DNA from: CAYRUP01 sp964489265
Lineage (GTDB): Bacteria; Pseudomonadota; Gammaproteobacteria; DSM-16500
Assembly (NCBI GenBank): GCA_964489265.1
Contig: CAZAXX010000001.1
Location: 34,647-98,646, forward strand
DNA: 64,000 bases
Direction: 5' to 3'
Part shown: piece by piece, positions 15,953 through 25,088 of the stretch
How positions within the stretch are numbered: position 1 is the stretch's first letter
Layout of the letters: each line of letters opens with the position of its first letter
Program-made: the position numbers and the translations under genes
The notes under the pieces: generated by a model
What the model saw: only the letters and a program-made list of their open reading frames with translations
The model's database searches: none
What the model was told of the DNA's origin: nothing

Positions 15953-17363
15953 AGGGATGTTGGTTTTTTCTCATCCTTGTACTAGATGACGGAAGTGACA
16001 CCATCATAAACCCCTCCGGACTCTCGACTTCTGCATCAGATGACTTAAGACTGAGTGCAGGATCAGGTCGACCTAATACACTACAAATAGAATCTCTTTC
16101 TGCTTTTTTCAAAATAGGCTCAGGTAAGCTTAACAGGGCATTTATCCAATCATCAAAGCGCTTTTGATTTTCAGGCGTCATAAAAGCAAGTAATTCTTTA
16201 TGCCCTTCTTGCGTTGATATTTTCATCACATTCACACCAGAGGTCGCCGTATAGATTTTATCGAACAAGTGTGAATAAAGCCCCAGTGTGATTCTGGTCA
16301 ATAGATTTTCTGAATAGTTCATAAGATCATAGATTTTAGTACCAACCTGAGATGGATCACCGCTGTATATATAAAGCGTCAGATAGGCGGGAGGAGCAAC
16401 AAGACCTAAAGGGCCTGCAGGCAATAGCGCTGCGTGGGCACCAAAAAACATTAGCCCAAATGAGGTAACTTTTTTTATGGCTTTGTATTCTCTCATCTCA
16501 TGGGAAAACTCATCTTTTACTTCTAATTCGTCACGAAAACCTCGAAGCTCAGCATTCAATGCACCAAACTTCTCTGGCAAATCGGGAGTACCCAGCAGAT
16601 CAGATAATTGTCGCAGCAAATCATCTCGATTTGCTGAGGTTAGTTGTGAATGGTGCGTTACTTTGAGAAACGATATGCAGAGCTTATAAAGTTCGCTACC
16701 ACGCGTAAAAAAAGTACCGTTGGGATCTAAATGTTTGTACTGAAAGGCGATATGCATCACGACAAATAAAAGTAATCCGAGACGAATTTTTATTTCTTCT
16801 GCGTGATTAAGACAATGTGTATCAACAAATTGAATAAATTCTATGATTAACTGACGATCCGGGTTATCTGGATCTGTTGTTAAGTCGCGATATTTTTGCG
16901 GTAATATTTTAATAAAATCGCGCAAAACCTCGAGCGTTCCGACTGCCGAGGTTAATTCATTTACTTTCAAATCAGTCGAAACGATTTCTCTCAGCGACGT
17001 TGCAACCATTTTTTCAAATTCTTCTTTACTATAAGAAAAGTAAGGATAAGGAATCGTGTGAGGCTCAAATTCTGTTTTCACATAGTTATAAAATTCGACA
17101 AGGTGGATAAGACATTGATCATTTTGCAAAGCACTCGGTTCAATGCCTTCTGCGACAAAGACGCCCGTTAAATTAGGCATCTCGTTTACTATTGCATACA
17201 CCAATAGTCCTCGCGCGGCTTCTAAATGCGTTTCATCTTTGGTTAATTGAGAAAGCAGTCGCCCTAATTCAAAATCATCGTTAGAAAAAATATAAGGTGA
17301 GCTAGTTGCAATTTTTTTTGCAATAGCTCTTAAGGTTTCCAGTGAAATTTCGACATACGACAT
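15951..17363 (-). CDS. Effector-like hypothetical protein with PmrA-like promoter box
   Basis: The 470-residue protein is largely helical. A hydrophobic segment at about 305-335 (FGLMFFGAHAALLPAGPLGL and on) could span or insert in a membrane. The tail is flexible, with acidic patch EVESPEGF followed by Ser and basic residues, resembling type IVB (Dot/Icm) translocation signals. AAAGGATTTGTT precedes the ATG. A PmrA-box-like repeat lies about 55-75 bp upstream. No enzymatic motif is visible. An effector role is inferred from the promoter, the tail and the neighbouring effector-like genes. Confidence 0.55.
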   Translation of the reverse strand: MSYVEISLETLRAIAKKIATSSPYIFSNDDFELGRLLSQLTKDETHLEAARGLLVYAIVNEMPNLTGVFVAEGIEPSALQNDQCLIHLVEFYNYVKTEFEPHTIPYPYFSYSKEEFEKMVATSLREIVSTDLKVNELTSAVGTLEVLRDFIKILPQKYRDLTTDPDNPDRQLIIEFIQFVDTHCLNHAEEIKIRLGLLLFVVMHIAFQYKHLDPNGTFFTRGSELYKLCISFLKVTHHSQLTSANRDDLLRQLSDLLGTPDLPEKFGALNAELRGFRDELEVKDEFSHEMREYKAIKKVTSFGLMFFGAHAALLPAGPLGLVAPPAYLTLYIYSGDPSQVGTKIYDLMNYSENLLTRITLGLYSHLFDKIYTATSGVNVMKISTQEGHKELLAFMTPENQKRFDDWINALLSLPEPILKKAERDSICSVLGRPDPALSLKSSDAEVESPEGFMMVSLPSSSTRMRKNQHP

Positions 17364-17416
17364 AACAAATCCTTTGAATGAAAAACTCCCTTGAGCTGGG
17401 AAAGATTAGCACAGGA

Positions 17417-17439
17417 TTTCTTAAGATAACCTTAAATAT
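17417..17439 (-). promoter_or_regulatory. PmrA-box-like direct repeat
   Basis: On the minus strand the sequence reads TTTAAGGTT AT CTTAAGAAA. On the plus strand it reads CTTAAGATA AC CTTAAATAT. TTAA cores are 11 bp apart, as in the PmrA box. It is 54-76 bp before the ATG at 17363, with TGTGCTAATCT between as a possible -10. Confidence 0.4.
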
Positions 17440-17603
17440 ACCTTTCACTAATGGTTTTTAGGTATTTCTAGCATCCCATCTGCGGGCCATCTTGTACATG
17501 AAAAAAAGCTTGCATATGAATAACTATGCGCGCATTTTTTCATATACAATCTGACCCACATCTGGGTGCTATAAACACCTAAAAACCATTAGTAAAAGGT
17601 ATA
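17437..17603. repeat. Long imperfect palindrome, MITE-like
   Basis: The left arm (TATACCTTTCACTAATGG..., 17437 on) matches the reverse complement of the right arm (ending ...CCATTAGTAAAAGGTATA, 17603) over about 78 bp, with roughly ten mismatches and one gap. The centre is near 17520. Both ends finish in TATA, consistent with TA target duplication. It contains no open frame and could be transcribed as one long hairpin. Confidence 0.65.
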
Positions 17604-17628
17604 GTGCGCGGCGCGGAGGATAGCACTT

Positions 17629-17976
17629 CTATTCCTCTTCATCAATAATCACATTAAATTTATTAGTCACCATTCCACACGAATTTTTCGCTTTTACCGT
17701 GATATCAAAATCATCTTTCCTTTCCGCTTTCACTTGAATGACGCCAGTCGTTTTATTAATCGTCACTTTATTTTTTGAATTTTTCGGATGAGCTGTGACA
17801 CTGTAAGTCAGTTTATCGCCGCTAAAAATCGCAGCCGTTGCAATCGTTCCTGTGTTGGTCGCAATAATGTCCCAATTTTGCATGGGCTTTACCACTTTTG
17901 GAATATCATTGCATGGAGCCGCCTGTGCTACGTTGAAAGCAACTAACCCAATCATCAGCATAAATCGTTTTTTCAT
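17629..17976 (-). CDS. Exported protein with one cadherin-like/Ig-like repeat
   Basis: The 115-residue protein has a signal peptide (MKKRFMLMIGLVAFNVAQA). The mature part has the order FSGDKLTYSVTAHP, ITINKTTGVIQV analogue VTINKTTGVIQVKAERKDDF, and FDITVKAKNSCGMVTNKFNV. That is the pattern of a dystroglycan-type cadherin-like/He-PIG domain, where TGVI.V and the final strand are diagnostic. There are two cysteines (PCND, NSCG). It is probably periplasmic or secreted and may bind carbohydrate or protein. It ends in acidic DEEE. It diverges from the ABC transporter gene. Confidence 0.65.
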   Translation of the reverse strand: MKKRFMLMIGLVAFNVAQAAPCNDIPKVVKPMQNWDIIATNTGTIATAAIFSGDKLTYSVTAHPKNSKNKVTINKTTGVIQVKAERKDDFDITVKAKNSCGMVTNKFNVIIDEEE

Positions 17977-18033
17977 AACAAACTCCTTTTTATTAATAGT
18001 ATACTACCCTAAACCAGATCAAGGGTAATAACA

Positions 18034-19800
18034 ATGAAGACAGCCCCATCGTTGCAGCATTTTTTAATTAATCTAATAAAACCTTATAAAGGCTATCTTT
18101 CATTGATGGCTTTAGTCGGAATACTTTGGGCCATCATCAATACATTTTTACCCTACACACTGAAGCTCATCATTGATCATGTGGTTTTATTTACGGGAAA
18201 TAAAGCTGAATTATTTCAAACAATATTACCTTATCTCGCAACCTATCTTTTGTTGTGGACAACGCAATGCTTGAATATGCGATTTTTAGATTGGGTGAAA
18301 TTGATGTTTTTCCCGAATTTGCGCGAAGATGTGATGACAAATATGTTTGGTTATTTGAATCAACATTCTCACCAGTATTTTCAAAATAATTTTGCAGGCA
18401 GTCTGGTTAATAAAATTCTGGATATGCAATCCGGTGTTGTTGATATCTTTACGACACTTGATGATTTATATGCGCAGATGTTTGGAATTAGCGTTGCCGT
18501 CATTATTTTATTGTTTGTGCATCCTATTTTTGCAGTCATTTTAGTCGGTTGGGCATTGGCATTTTTATGCATTACGTTTCTTTTTTTAAAACCCATTCAA
18601 ATTTTGTCACATGATTTTGCAGAAAGTAAAACGGCTGTAGTGGGGCGAATGGTTGACAGCATGAGTAATATTCTCAATGTCAGGTTGTTTGCGCGCAACA
18701 AAGAAGAAAATAATTATATTCATAAAAGCATTAAAACGGCAGTCAATAATGATAGATCGATGCAGCGCAAAATTATCAAGATGCGGATTTTTTGGGATAT
18801 CAGTATCGTTTCATTAATTAGTTTAAATTTGATTATCTTGCTGCATATGTATAGTAAAAATTTAGTGACAATCGGTGATTTTACTTTTGTCATTTCAATA
18901 TCGATTAGTATTTTATGGAATTTGTGGTTTTTAGCCAGTCAGTTTGTTTCATTTTCAGAGCAGGTTGGTTTATGTAAACAAGCACTTTCGATTATCACCG
19001 AACCACACGGCATTGTAGATTCTCCAGATGCAAAACCGTTGGTTATTTCCCAGGGAAAAATTCAATTTCATGATGTGACGTTTCATTATGATGAGGGAGC
19101 ACGTTTGTTTAAAAATAAAAATGTGCTGATCGAAGGCGGCCAAAAAGTTGGCTTGGTTGGTTTTACCGGAAGTGGCAAAAGTACTTTTGTGAATTTAATT
19201 TTGCGCTTGTTTGAAGTGGAATCGGGTGAAATTACGATTGATAATCAAAATATAAATCAGGTAACACAGCAATCATTGCGCGAACAAATTGCATTAATCC
19301 CGCAAGATATCAGTCTTTTTCATCGCACATTAATGGAAAATATTCAGTTTGGTGATAGCAAAGCATCTCACGATCAAGTGATTGAAGTTGCGAAGAAAGC
19401 GCATTGCCATGAATTTATTAGCGAGCTCACAGAAGGTTATCAATCGATGGTGGGTGAGCGGGGAATTAAATTATCGGGTGGTCAGCGACAACGTATTGCT
19501 ATTGCGAGAGCAATGTTGAAGAACTCGCCGATTTTAATTTTAGATGAAGCAACGTCGGCACTGGATTCTGTCACAGAAAAATATATCCAAGATGCACTCA
19601 ATCAAATTATGCAAAATAAGACAACGATTGTGATCGCGCATCGTTTATCGACTCTGGCAAAAATGGACACTATTTTAGTGTTTGATAAGGGTGAAATTAT
19701 TGAAGAGGGGAGTCATGCACAGCTAGTCGCGAAAGATGGGCATTATGCAAAAATGTGGAAAATGCAGGCCGGTGGATTTTTGCCGGAGATGGAAAATTGA
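18034..19800 (+). CDS. ABC exporter, fused membrane and ATPase domains (MsbA/MDR type)
   Basis: The 588-residue protein has six membrane helices in residues 1-310 and a nucleotide-binding domain from about 340. Walker A is GFTGSGKST (near 375), the Q-loop is in ALIPQDISLF, the signature is LSGGQRQR (near 480), Walker B is LILDEATSALD (near 500), and the switch His is in IVIAHRLSTL. It works as a homodimer exporting lipids, drugs or peptides from the inner membrane. It is a single gene with the CE-clan protease gene starting 83 bp downstream. The substrate is unknown. Confidence 0.9.
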   Translation: MKTAPSLQHFLINLIKPYKGYLSLMALVGILWAIINTFLPYTLKLIIDHVVLFTGNKAELFQTILPYLATYLLLWTTQCLNMRFLDWVKLMFFPNLREDVMTNMFGYLNQHSHQYFQNNFAGSLVNKILDMQSGVVDIFTTLDDLYAQMFGISVAVIILLFVHPIFAVILVGWALAFLCITFLFLKPIQILSHDFAESKTAVVGRMVDSMSNILNVRLFARNKEENNYIHKSIKTAVNNDRSMQRKIIKMRIFWDISIVSLISLNLIILLHMYSKNLVTIGDFTFVISISISILWNLWFLASQFVSFSEQVGLCKQALSIITEPHGIVDSPDAKPLVISQGKIQFHDVTFHYDEGARLFKNKNVLIEGGQKVGLVGFTGSGKSTFVNLILRLFEVESGEITIDNQNINQVTQQSLREQIALIPQDISLFHRTLMENIQFGDSKASHDQVIEVAKKAHCHEFISELTEGYQSMVGERGIKLSGGQRQRIAIARAMLKNSPILILDEATSALDSVTEKYIQDALNQIMQNKTTIVIAHRLSTLAKMDTILVFDKGEIIEEGSHAQLVAKDGHYAKMWKMQAGGFLPEMEN

Positions 19801-19883
19801 TGCAAAATATGCGCTATGTTTTGTTTTATTTATGATATTATTACGCGTGGTGTTCATTAATCATTTTTTAGGTAAATATTTGC

Positions 19884-20888
19884 ATGCAACGCAGGGACAG
19901 CGATTCGACACAATTCATAACCGGCCAATTAGCAGGCTTGAGGCTATCTTCAGATGAAAAAAAAGCCACACCAGACGAATGTGAATATGTTATGGTCGAA
20001 AAAGAGGATAAATACGCTGAGGATTTCACAGAATATGAACTCGTCAAAGAGTTTTATTTTAAAACCTTTGCTTATCTGCCAAATGATTTAAATGCGGTTC
20101 TATTTAAGCTGTACAGTGATAAATATTCATTACAGGAAACTGTTTCTGATCCTTCTTTTCCAAGGCTTGCTTATCATGAGTTTAAAAAAGGCGATCAATT
20201 ACTTTTATTATCGAATGTTGTATCGGACAGCAAAGCCAGAACCACAGAAACCTATCCTCTTTTGAGGGAAACATTGAATCATATTAGAAAAAATCATTCG
20301 TATAACTCGAATGACATTCTTGTTATTCCTATCGCGGAACAAACCAGAAATCACTATAGGTTACTTGTATATAAAAACGGTGCTTTTTGTTATTACGATT
20401 CAAAAAATCCGTTATATTCTTTTGGTGCACGGGCCTATACATTTTCATCTCACGTAGCGCGTGAAACGTTTGCAGATGTCTCGCAGGCTGCCAGACAAAA
20501 ATTTCAGGGAGCATCTGGATTTTTGGAACACTTGAAATTATCAGGTGAGCTGGTAGGCACCTTGGTGATTAAGACTGTTATTAATACTCTCACTCTCTCG
20601 AGTCCTGTCAAGGAAGCATGTAGTGAATTTTTTCCTTATGCGAACTTTACTGAATATGCGTTAACACATCAATATATGTTAGATCATAATGATTGCGCGA
20701 TTTTCGCGGCAGCTTATGGCGAATTAACAGCGGAGGGTCAAGTGCCTGCTGCATTGAGTGAAAATGTTATCGAGTTACGTGCTCGTTATGGTGGAGTGAA
20801 AACAGACGATGTGTTGAGTACCACGATTAATACACGAGAACGAGAACAAGAGCTGCAAGAAAGCATGGTGGCTCGTTGTAAGGCTTGA
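19884..20888 (+). CDS. Putative CE-clan (Ulp1/SENP/YopJ-like) cysteine protease effector
   Basis: The 334-residue protein has a plausible CE-clan triad. H157 lies in IAEQTRNHYRLLVYKNG and is followed by D172 in FCYYDSKNP. Q263 (oxyanion) and C271 lie in THQYMLDHNDCAIFAAAYGE. The order His-Asp-Gln-Cys and the flanking YDS and DCAIF match Ulp1-like deubiquitinases and deSUMOylases. The Gln-Cys spacing is 8, against 6 in SENPs. Residues 188-250 form an insert with a hydrophobic helix. The C-terminus is Glu-rich (REREQELQES), as in many Dot/Icm effectors. Host ubiquitin-like removal or acetyl transfer is inference. Confidence 0.6.
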   Translation: MQRRDSDSTQFITGQLAGLRLSSDEKKATPDECEYVMVEKEDKYAEDFTEYELVKEFYFKTFAYLPNDLNAVLFKLYSDKYSLQETVSDPSFPRLAYHEFKKGDQLLLLSNVVSDSKARTTETYPLLRETLNHIRKNHSYNSNDILVIPIAEQTRNHYRLLVYKNGAFCYYDSKNPLYSFGARAYTFSSHVARETFADVSQAARQKFQGASGFLEHLKLSGELVGTLVIKTVINTLTLSSPVKEACSEFFPYANFTEYALTHQYMLDHNDCAIFAAAYGELTAEGQVPAALSENVIELRARYGGVKTDDVLSTTINTREREQELQESMVARCKA

Positions 20889-20892
20889 GTGT

Positions 20893-21037
20893 CTCCTGAA
20901 CGGCTTTTTGTCATCCTGACTGGCTCTTTGTCATCCTGAACGAAGTGAAGGATCTCCATGTTATAATGCGGAGATCCTTCACTTCGTTCAGGATGACAAA
21001 AAGCCGTTCAGGATGACAAAAAGCCAGTCAGGATGAC
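20893..21037. repeat. Dispersed palindrome with amplified ends (copy 1)
   Basis: The core GTCATCCTGAACGAAGTGAAGG...CCTTCACTTCGTTCAGGATGAC (20929-20998) is a near-perfect inverted repeat. Outside it, a 20-bp end unit (CCTGA[AC/CT]GGCT[TT/CT]TTGTCAT) occurs twice more on each side, in swapped order. The element lies between convergent genes and abuts the stop at 21039. Confidence 0.85.
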
Positions 21038-21038
21038 G

Positions 21039-22343
21039 TTACCAATTAGAAGTTGTTGTCTGTGAACTCCGCTCCTTGATACTAAATCCTTTCTCCTTGT
21101 TCCAAGAAAATTGAAAAAACAAGAAAAGCAGAACAAGCACGACGAAGACAAGAACTTTAAGAATACTAAAAATAGCACCTAAATTCACAGCAAATGGTTG
21201 AGATGTATTCGCATCTGCTGCTGTGCTCACTTCACTAACACTAGCTGAATCTCTCGTTCCATCAAAAAAAGTATCTTGATCAATTGTGATAGCTTGGGCT
21301 GGTAACAAAGCGGACTCAGTTTTTATATTTTCAATTTTTTTGACAGCCGTGCCAATCGCTAAAAATTCGATGAATGCGCCAAATTGATAAACATAAATTT
21401 TAGTACCAATCACATCATCTGCACCAATCGCATTCGCTTCATCACGGATGATACCAAGCGCATTTTCGCGTGCATCATAAATTAAAGTCGTTAATTCATT
21501 AATTTCGCCACGCACAAATGATTTAAATGCAGAAGTAATTCCTCCTGCAATACCAAGCGAATAAACCGATGTACCAAGTAATAACCGCATAGGCGCATAA
21601 CCCATGCTCGCCATATTCCACATTTCAACATTGGTCATATCGCTCGTCACGATTTGGCCGGGAAATGCAGTTGCTATGTCAGGATGAAACGACGCGGTAC
21701 CTGTCATGAGCATTTCACTGACGCTACCAAACGGAATGATGCTCGTGTTGATTCCGACGACCGCATTTGCTTTATATTTTTTTGCATGCTCGGTAATGCG
21801 TTCTAACGCAAGATGTCGTGTGTGATTAAAAATATCGGAATACTCTTTTATTTCACCGCGTGCCACTGTCTTCAATGCACCTAATACAGTTTTACTGACA
21901 CCCAGTGAGTAAGCGACATTTCCGAAAGAAAAACAAATAGGTTTGTAACCCGCATCCATTTCTGCAAATAAATCTTTTCCATTGGCAGAAGTAGAAAATT
22001 CAGAATGGTTTTGTGGATCAATTGCATGAACGACGGATGCTTTAGACAGAAATTCAATTTTACCGAGATGAAATATTAATTCACTGGTAGCACCTACAAT
22101 ACCGGTCGCTTGCAATTTGATTGCTTCACTCACCATGCGCTGATAAGCGCTTTCGCGGCCTTCTACAATCAATTGAGTGATTTGCGTTACTTCACCGCCC
22201 GCCATGGCTTTAATACCTGAGCTAAGCGTACCCGCCAATCCAAGCGAGTAAATACTATTTCCAATAACTAAATCGCCTGCTTTAAAACCTTTTTTGCTTA
22301 AACAAAATATTTCATTTCCCGATAATCCAGTGATAATCGCCAT
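21039..22343 (-). CDS. Membrane-anchored protein with three YbjQ/UPF0145 domains
   Basis: The 434-residue protein contains three tandem copies of the YbjQ (UPF0145) fold, about residues 20-115, 130-225 and 240-340. Each carries IG.S.YSLG-like starts, a G.xIT/EI region and helix ESAYQRMVSEAIKLQATGIVG or ARENALGIIRDEANAIGADD. YbjQ proteins are usually single-domain decamers of about 105 residues. Here the repeats are followed by a linker and a C-terminal membrane helix (about 385-415). The TPM gene lies 18 bp upstream in the same operon. Function of YbjQ is unclear. The tandem fusion may mimic part of the oligomer. Confidence 0.75.
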   Translation of the reverse strand: MAIITGLSGNEIFCLSKKGFKAGDLVIGNSIYSLGLAGTLSSGIKAMAGGEVTQITQLIVEGRESAYQRMVSEAIKLQATGIVGATSELIFHLGKIEFLSKASVVHAIDPQNHSEFSTSANGKDLFAEMDAGYKPICFSFGNVAYSLGVSKTVLGALKTVARGEIKEYSDIFNHTRHLALERITEHAKKYKANAVVGINTSIIPFGSVSEMLMTGTASFHPDIATAFPGQIVTSDMTNVEMWNMASMGYAPMRLLLGTSVYSLGIAGGITSAFKSFVRGEINELTTLIYDARENALGIIRDEANAIGADDVIGTKIYVYQFGAFIEFLAIGTAVKKIENIKTESALLPAQAITIDQDTFFDGTRDSASVSEVSTAADANTSQPFAVNLGAIFSILKVLVFVVLVLLFLFFQFSWNKEKGFSIKERSSQTTTSNW

Positions 22344-22361
22344 AATAAGAAATCCTTAATT

Positions 22362-23117
22362 TCACCATGAGCCACTCGAACCACCACCGCCTGAAGAACC
22401 ACCACCAAATCGTCCACCACCACCGCCACCGCGGCGGCCAATACCAATACTAACGTTACGCAGGATAGACCAAATCAATAAAATCAGTCCAGCAATCACA
22501 AGCCATGCCCAGCCTTTATTGCCACTTCTAAATAATGAAATGATGATTCCTATGCAGAGAATAACGCCCAAAATCATAGCGGGAAAAAACCACCACGGTT
22601 GCACTTGTTTAAATACGGCTGTGCCACGCGCCATTTTATCTAAATCACGTACGCCATTGACAATTCCTGCCGAATAATCACCTTGTTTAAACGCGGGAAC
22701 AATTGCGTTATCCATGATGACTTTGGTTTGATGATCATAAGATTTTCCCCAACTGACGCCCAACTCTATTCGCGCGCGCCTGTCATCTTTAGAAATCAAA
22801 AATAAAATCCCAGTATTATTTTGTTTTGAGCCTATTCCCCAAAAATTAAATAACGACGTCGTATATTGATCTACTGTTAAACTGCCACCATCCATATTTG
22901 CGAGAGAAGGAATGGTGACAACAAACAAAGGTATTTGTTTTTCGCGCCATAAAGCACTACTGATTTGATTTATTTGATTTGCTGCTTCGACAGAAATTAT
23001 TTTTGCATCATCGACATAAAAATTGGTGTCGGTAGGTTTATTGGGAAATGTTAAAGCGTACACGCTAAAAGAAAATAGCATGCTCAATAAAATCAAGATT
23101 TTAGAGGACAAGCGCAT
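22362..23117 (-). CDS. TPM-domain exported membrane protein (YgcG-like)
   Basis: The 251-residue protein has a signal peptide (cleavage near residue 21). The TPM domain follows (about 30-165), with VDDAKIISVEAANQINQIS, the metal-binding region DRRARIELGVSWG and IVPAFKQGDYSAGIVNGV. There are one or two membrane helices (about 175-225) and a C-terminus that is almost all Gly and Ser. This is the layout of the TPM/YgcG family, whose role is poorly known (phosphatase or photosystem repair in plants, envelope function in bacteria). It precedes the triple YbjQ gene by 18 bp, so the two probably act together. Confidence 0.85.
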   Translation of the reverse strand: MRLSSKILILLSMLFSFSVYALTFPNKPTDTNFYVDDAKIISVEAANQINQISSALWREKQIPLFVVTIPSLANMDGGSLTVDQYTTSLFNFWGIGSKQNNTGILFLISKDDRRARIELGVSWGKSYDHQTKVIMDNAIVPAFKQGDYSAGIVNGVRDLDKMARGTAVFKQVQPWWFFPAMILGVILCIGIIISLFRSGNKGWAWLVIAGLILLIWSILRNVSIGIGRRGGGGGGRFGGGSSGGGGSSGSW

Positions 23118-23219
23118 AAAATTTCTCTCTAACTTTAATGAAATAGTATAGCATAAATATTGCGCAATTAAGTCATACTATATATTATAGACGACTCATC
23201 TGATAGAGAGAGCACTCAC

Positions 23220-24407
23220 GTGCCAAATGAAAATCTTGTTAAGAAAATAAATACGCCGCCCGCTTCTGTTCTTGTCGATTTTGCAGAAGAGAGTGAGCTT
23301 ATTGATTTTGCCGGAACAAAAATTCAAGCACTTTATTTAGGTTCGGGTGACTATGGTGAAACCTATCTTTATAAAGACGAAGCGAAAGCTGAATATCGCG
23401 TACTAAAAGTATTTAAAAAAAAAGAAATGGGTTTGGGTAATATTGAGCGACGTGTCTCATCATTCAATTATATTTATACCAATTTATATGACCACGAATT
23501 ATCTCCGCTGGCTACCGCAACGACATTTAATGGGAGTCAAACAATTCTTGATATGCCTTATATTGGCGGTGTTAACTATTTCGATGCAAGCGATTCGGTA
23601 TTTGTAAGAGCTGAGAAAATCCAAAAATTACTTTTATACTTCAAGCAATATGATTTTTTTGTTTCAGATTATGATTTATCAGGCAATATTATGCGTTTTG
23701 TTGATCCTGAATCCCGTATCAACTATTTTCTCATTCGGGATGTGGATTTAGTAGGCAGAAGAGATAGTTACTTATTACGAGGTAATGAATCGGTTACCTA
23801 TGCAATTTTAAAAGACCCAGCTTCATTGGAGCATGATATTGATGAGTATGATTTCTTTGAGATAATAAAAAATCACCCGATCGAAGAAATAAAAAAAGAA
23901 TCTACAGAAATTACAACGCAGTTTGCTGATATCAAATCGTTATTGCTACAAAAACTTACCGAGAAACATGCGAAATATACGGCTCTCTCGGAATCAAAAA
24001 ATTTTCAGGAATTATGTAGCATTGCCGCGCATAAAAGAAATAAATATGTCTTCTCAAAAAAAGAAGGCTTCACTGATGCGTTAGATAAATTGTATGATCT
24101 TCTTAAAAATGACAAAGTAAAATTAGCAGCATTTAAATTGCCAGACGACTTAACAAAATATGATTTGCAAGAAATCGGGTTCTTTGGTGTATTGCAAATG
24201 CGTGGTTATCATGCTGATTTTAAATTACGTGAGAAGAATTTAAAATATATCTATTCCATTCAAGAAAATGCGGAAGAATTCAAAGCTGATATGGAAGCTT
24301 TAAAAAAATATTCGATTTTTATGCGGAGTTATAAAGAATTGCACACACATGATCTGCAGGTTGAGATAAAAATGGGCCCATTTGTTATTAGGAAAGGTAA
24401 GAAATGA
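23220..24407 (+). CDS. Kinase-like protein, putative effector
   Basis: The 395-residue protein starts at GTG 23220. Residues 40-46 (LGSGDYGE) and K64 in YRVLKVFKKK resemble the glycine-rich loop and the ATP-binding Lys of protein kinases. YDFFVSDYDLSGNIMRF (145-160) resembles the catalytic loop with D150 or D152 and N156. LIRDVDLVG (171-179) sits where DFG would be, with D174 or D176. The HRD itself is not conserved. The C-terminal half is helical, charged and unassigned. The 3' end overlaps the VanX gene by 4 bp, which ties it to a peptidoglycan-enzyme run. Confidence in the fold is moderate. Confidence 0.5.
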   Translation: MPNENLVKKINTPPASVLVDFAEESELIDFAGTKIQALYLGSGDYGETYLYKDEAKAEYRVLKVFKKKEMGLGNIERRVSSFNYIYTNLYDHELSPLATATTFNGSQTILDMPYIGGVNYFDASDSVFVRAEKIQKLLLYFKQYDFFVSDYDLSGNIMRFVDPESRINYFLIRDVDLVGRRDSYLLRGNESVTYAILKDPASLEHDIDEYDFFEIIKNHPIEEIKKESTEITTQFADIKSLLLQKLTEKHAKYTALSESKNFQELCSIAAHKRNKYVFSKKEGFTDALDKLYDLLKNDKVKLAAFKLPDDLTKYDLQEIGFFGVLQMRGYHADFKLREKNLKYIYSIQENAEEFKADMEALKKYSIFMRSYKELHTHDLQVEIKMGPFVIRKGKK

Positions 24408-25078
24408 AATTTTTGTTTAGTGTTTTAGTTGCAATGCTAATTTGTGAAAATGTTGCTTATGCGTTACCCCCCAATTTTGTTTATTTAAAAGAAGTTGATC
24501 CGTCGATTATCCAAGAGATGAAGTATTATTCTTCCGATAATTTTGTTGGCAGAAGGATCAAAGGCTATGCTGCACCGACTTGTATTTTGACAAAGAAAAC
24601 CGCGTACGCCTTAGCAAAATTACAATCTGCGCTAAAACAACAAGGATTGGGCATCAAGGTTTATGATTGCTATCGTCCTACCATCGCTGTTGATGATTTC
24701 ATTAATTGGAGTCATGCCATTCAGGACCAAAAACAAAAAAAATCGTTTTACCCAGATGTTAACAAGGCGGATTTTTTTAAATTAGGTTATGTTGCTGAAA
24801 AATCCGGTCATTCACGTGGTAGTACCGTTGATTTGACATTAGTAAAATTTAAAAATGGGAAGCCCATTGAAATCAATATGGGAACGCATTTTGATTTTAT
24901 GGACGAACGCTCTCATCCTCTCAGTTTGAATATTCCTGGCCAGATCAAACAGAATCGTCTATTCTTGCAAGCTCAAATGATAAATGCAGGTTTCAAACCG
25001 ATTGAGACTGAATGGTGGCATTTCACTTTAGAAAATGAACCATTTCCAAGTACCTATTTTAATTTTACTGTTTCCTAG
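24404..25078 (+). CDS. D-alanyl-D-alanine dipeptidase, VanX/DdpX (M15D) family
   Basis: The 224-residue protein has a signal peptide (cleavage near residue 20). The zinc ligands H136 and D143 lie in SGHSRGSTVDLTL and H206 in EWWHFT, with catalytic E203. The substrate Arg is R91 in YDCYRP. MGTHFDFMDERSH is the family loop. It therefore cleaves D-Ala-D-Ala or related dipeptides in the periplasm, most likely for wall recycling rather than vancomycin resistance, since no vanH or vanA homologues are seen here. The gene starts inside the end of the kinase-like gene (4-bp overlap). Confidence 0.9.
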   Translation: MKFLFSVLVAMLICENVAYALPPNFVYLKEVDPSIIQEMKYYSSDNFVGRRIKGYAAPTCILTKKTAYALAKLQSALKQQGLGIKVYDCYRPTIAVDDFINWSHAIQDQKQKKSFYPDVNKADFFKLGYVAEKSGHSRGSTVDLTLVKFKNGKPIEINMGTHFDFMDERSHPLSLNIPGQIKQNRLFLQAQMINAGFKPIETEWWHFTLENEPFPSTYFNFTVS

Positions 25079-25088
25079 GCATAAAAAA

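Noticed and set aside
19857..19876. ATTAATCATTTTTTAGGTAA as a PmrA box for the CE-clan protease
   Set aside because: One core is TTAG, and the site is within 8 bp of the start codon, too near for a promoter box.
24404..25078. VanX as part of a vancomycin-resistance cluster
   Set aside because: No vanH, vanA/B, vanR or vanS relatives surround it, and a Gram-negative outer membrane already excludes the drug.
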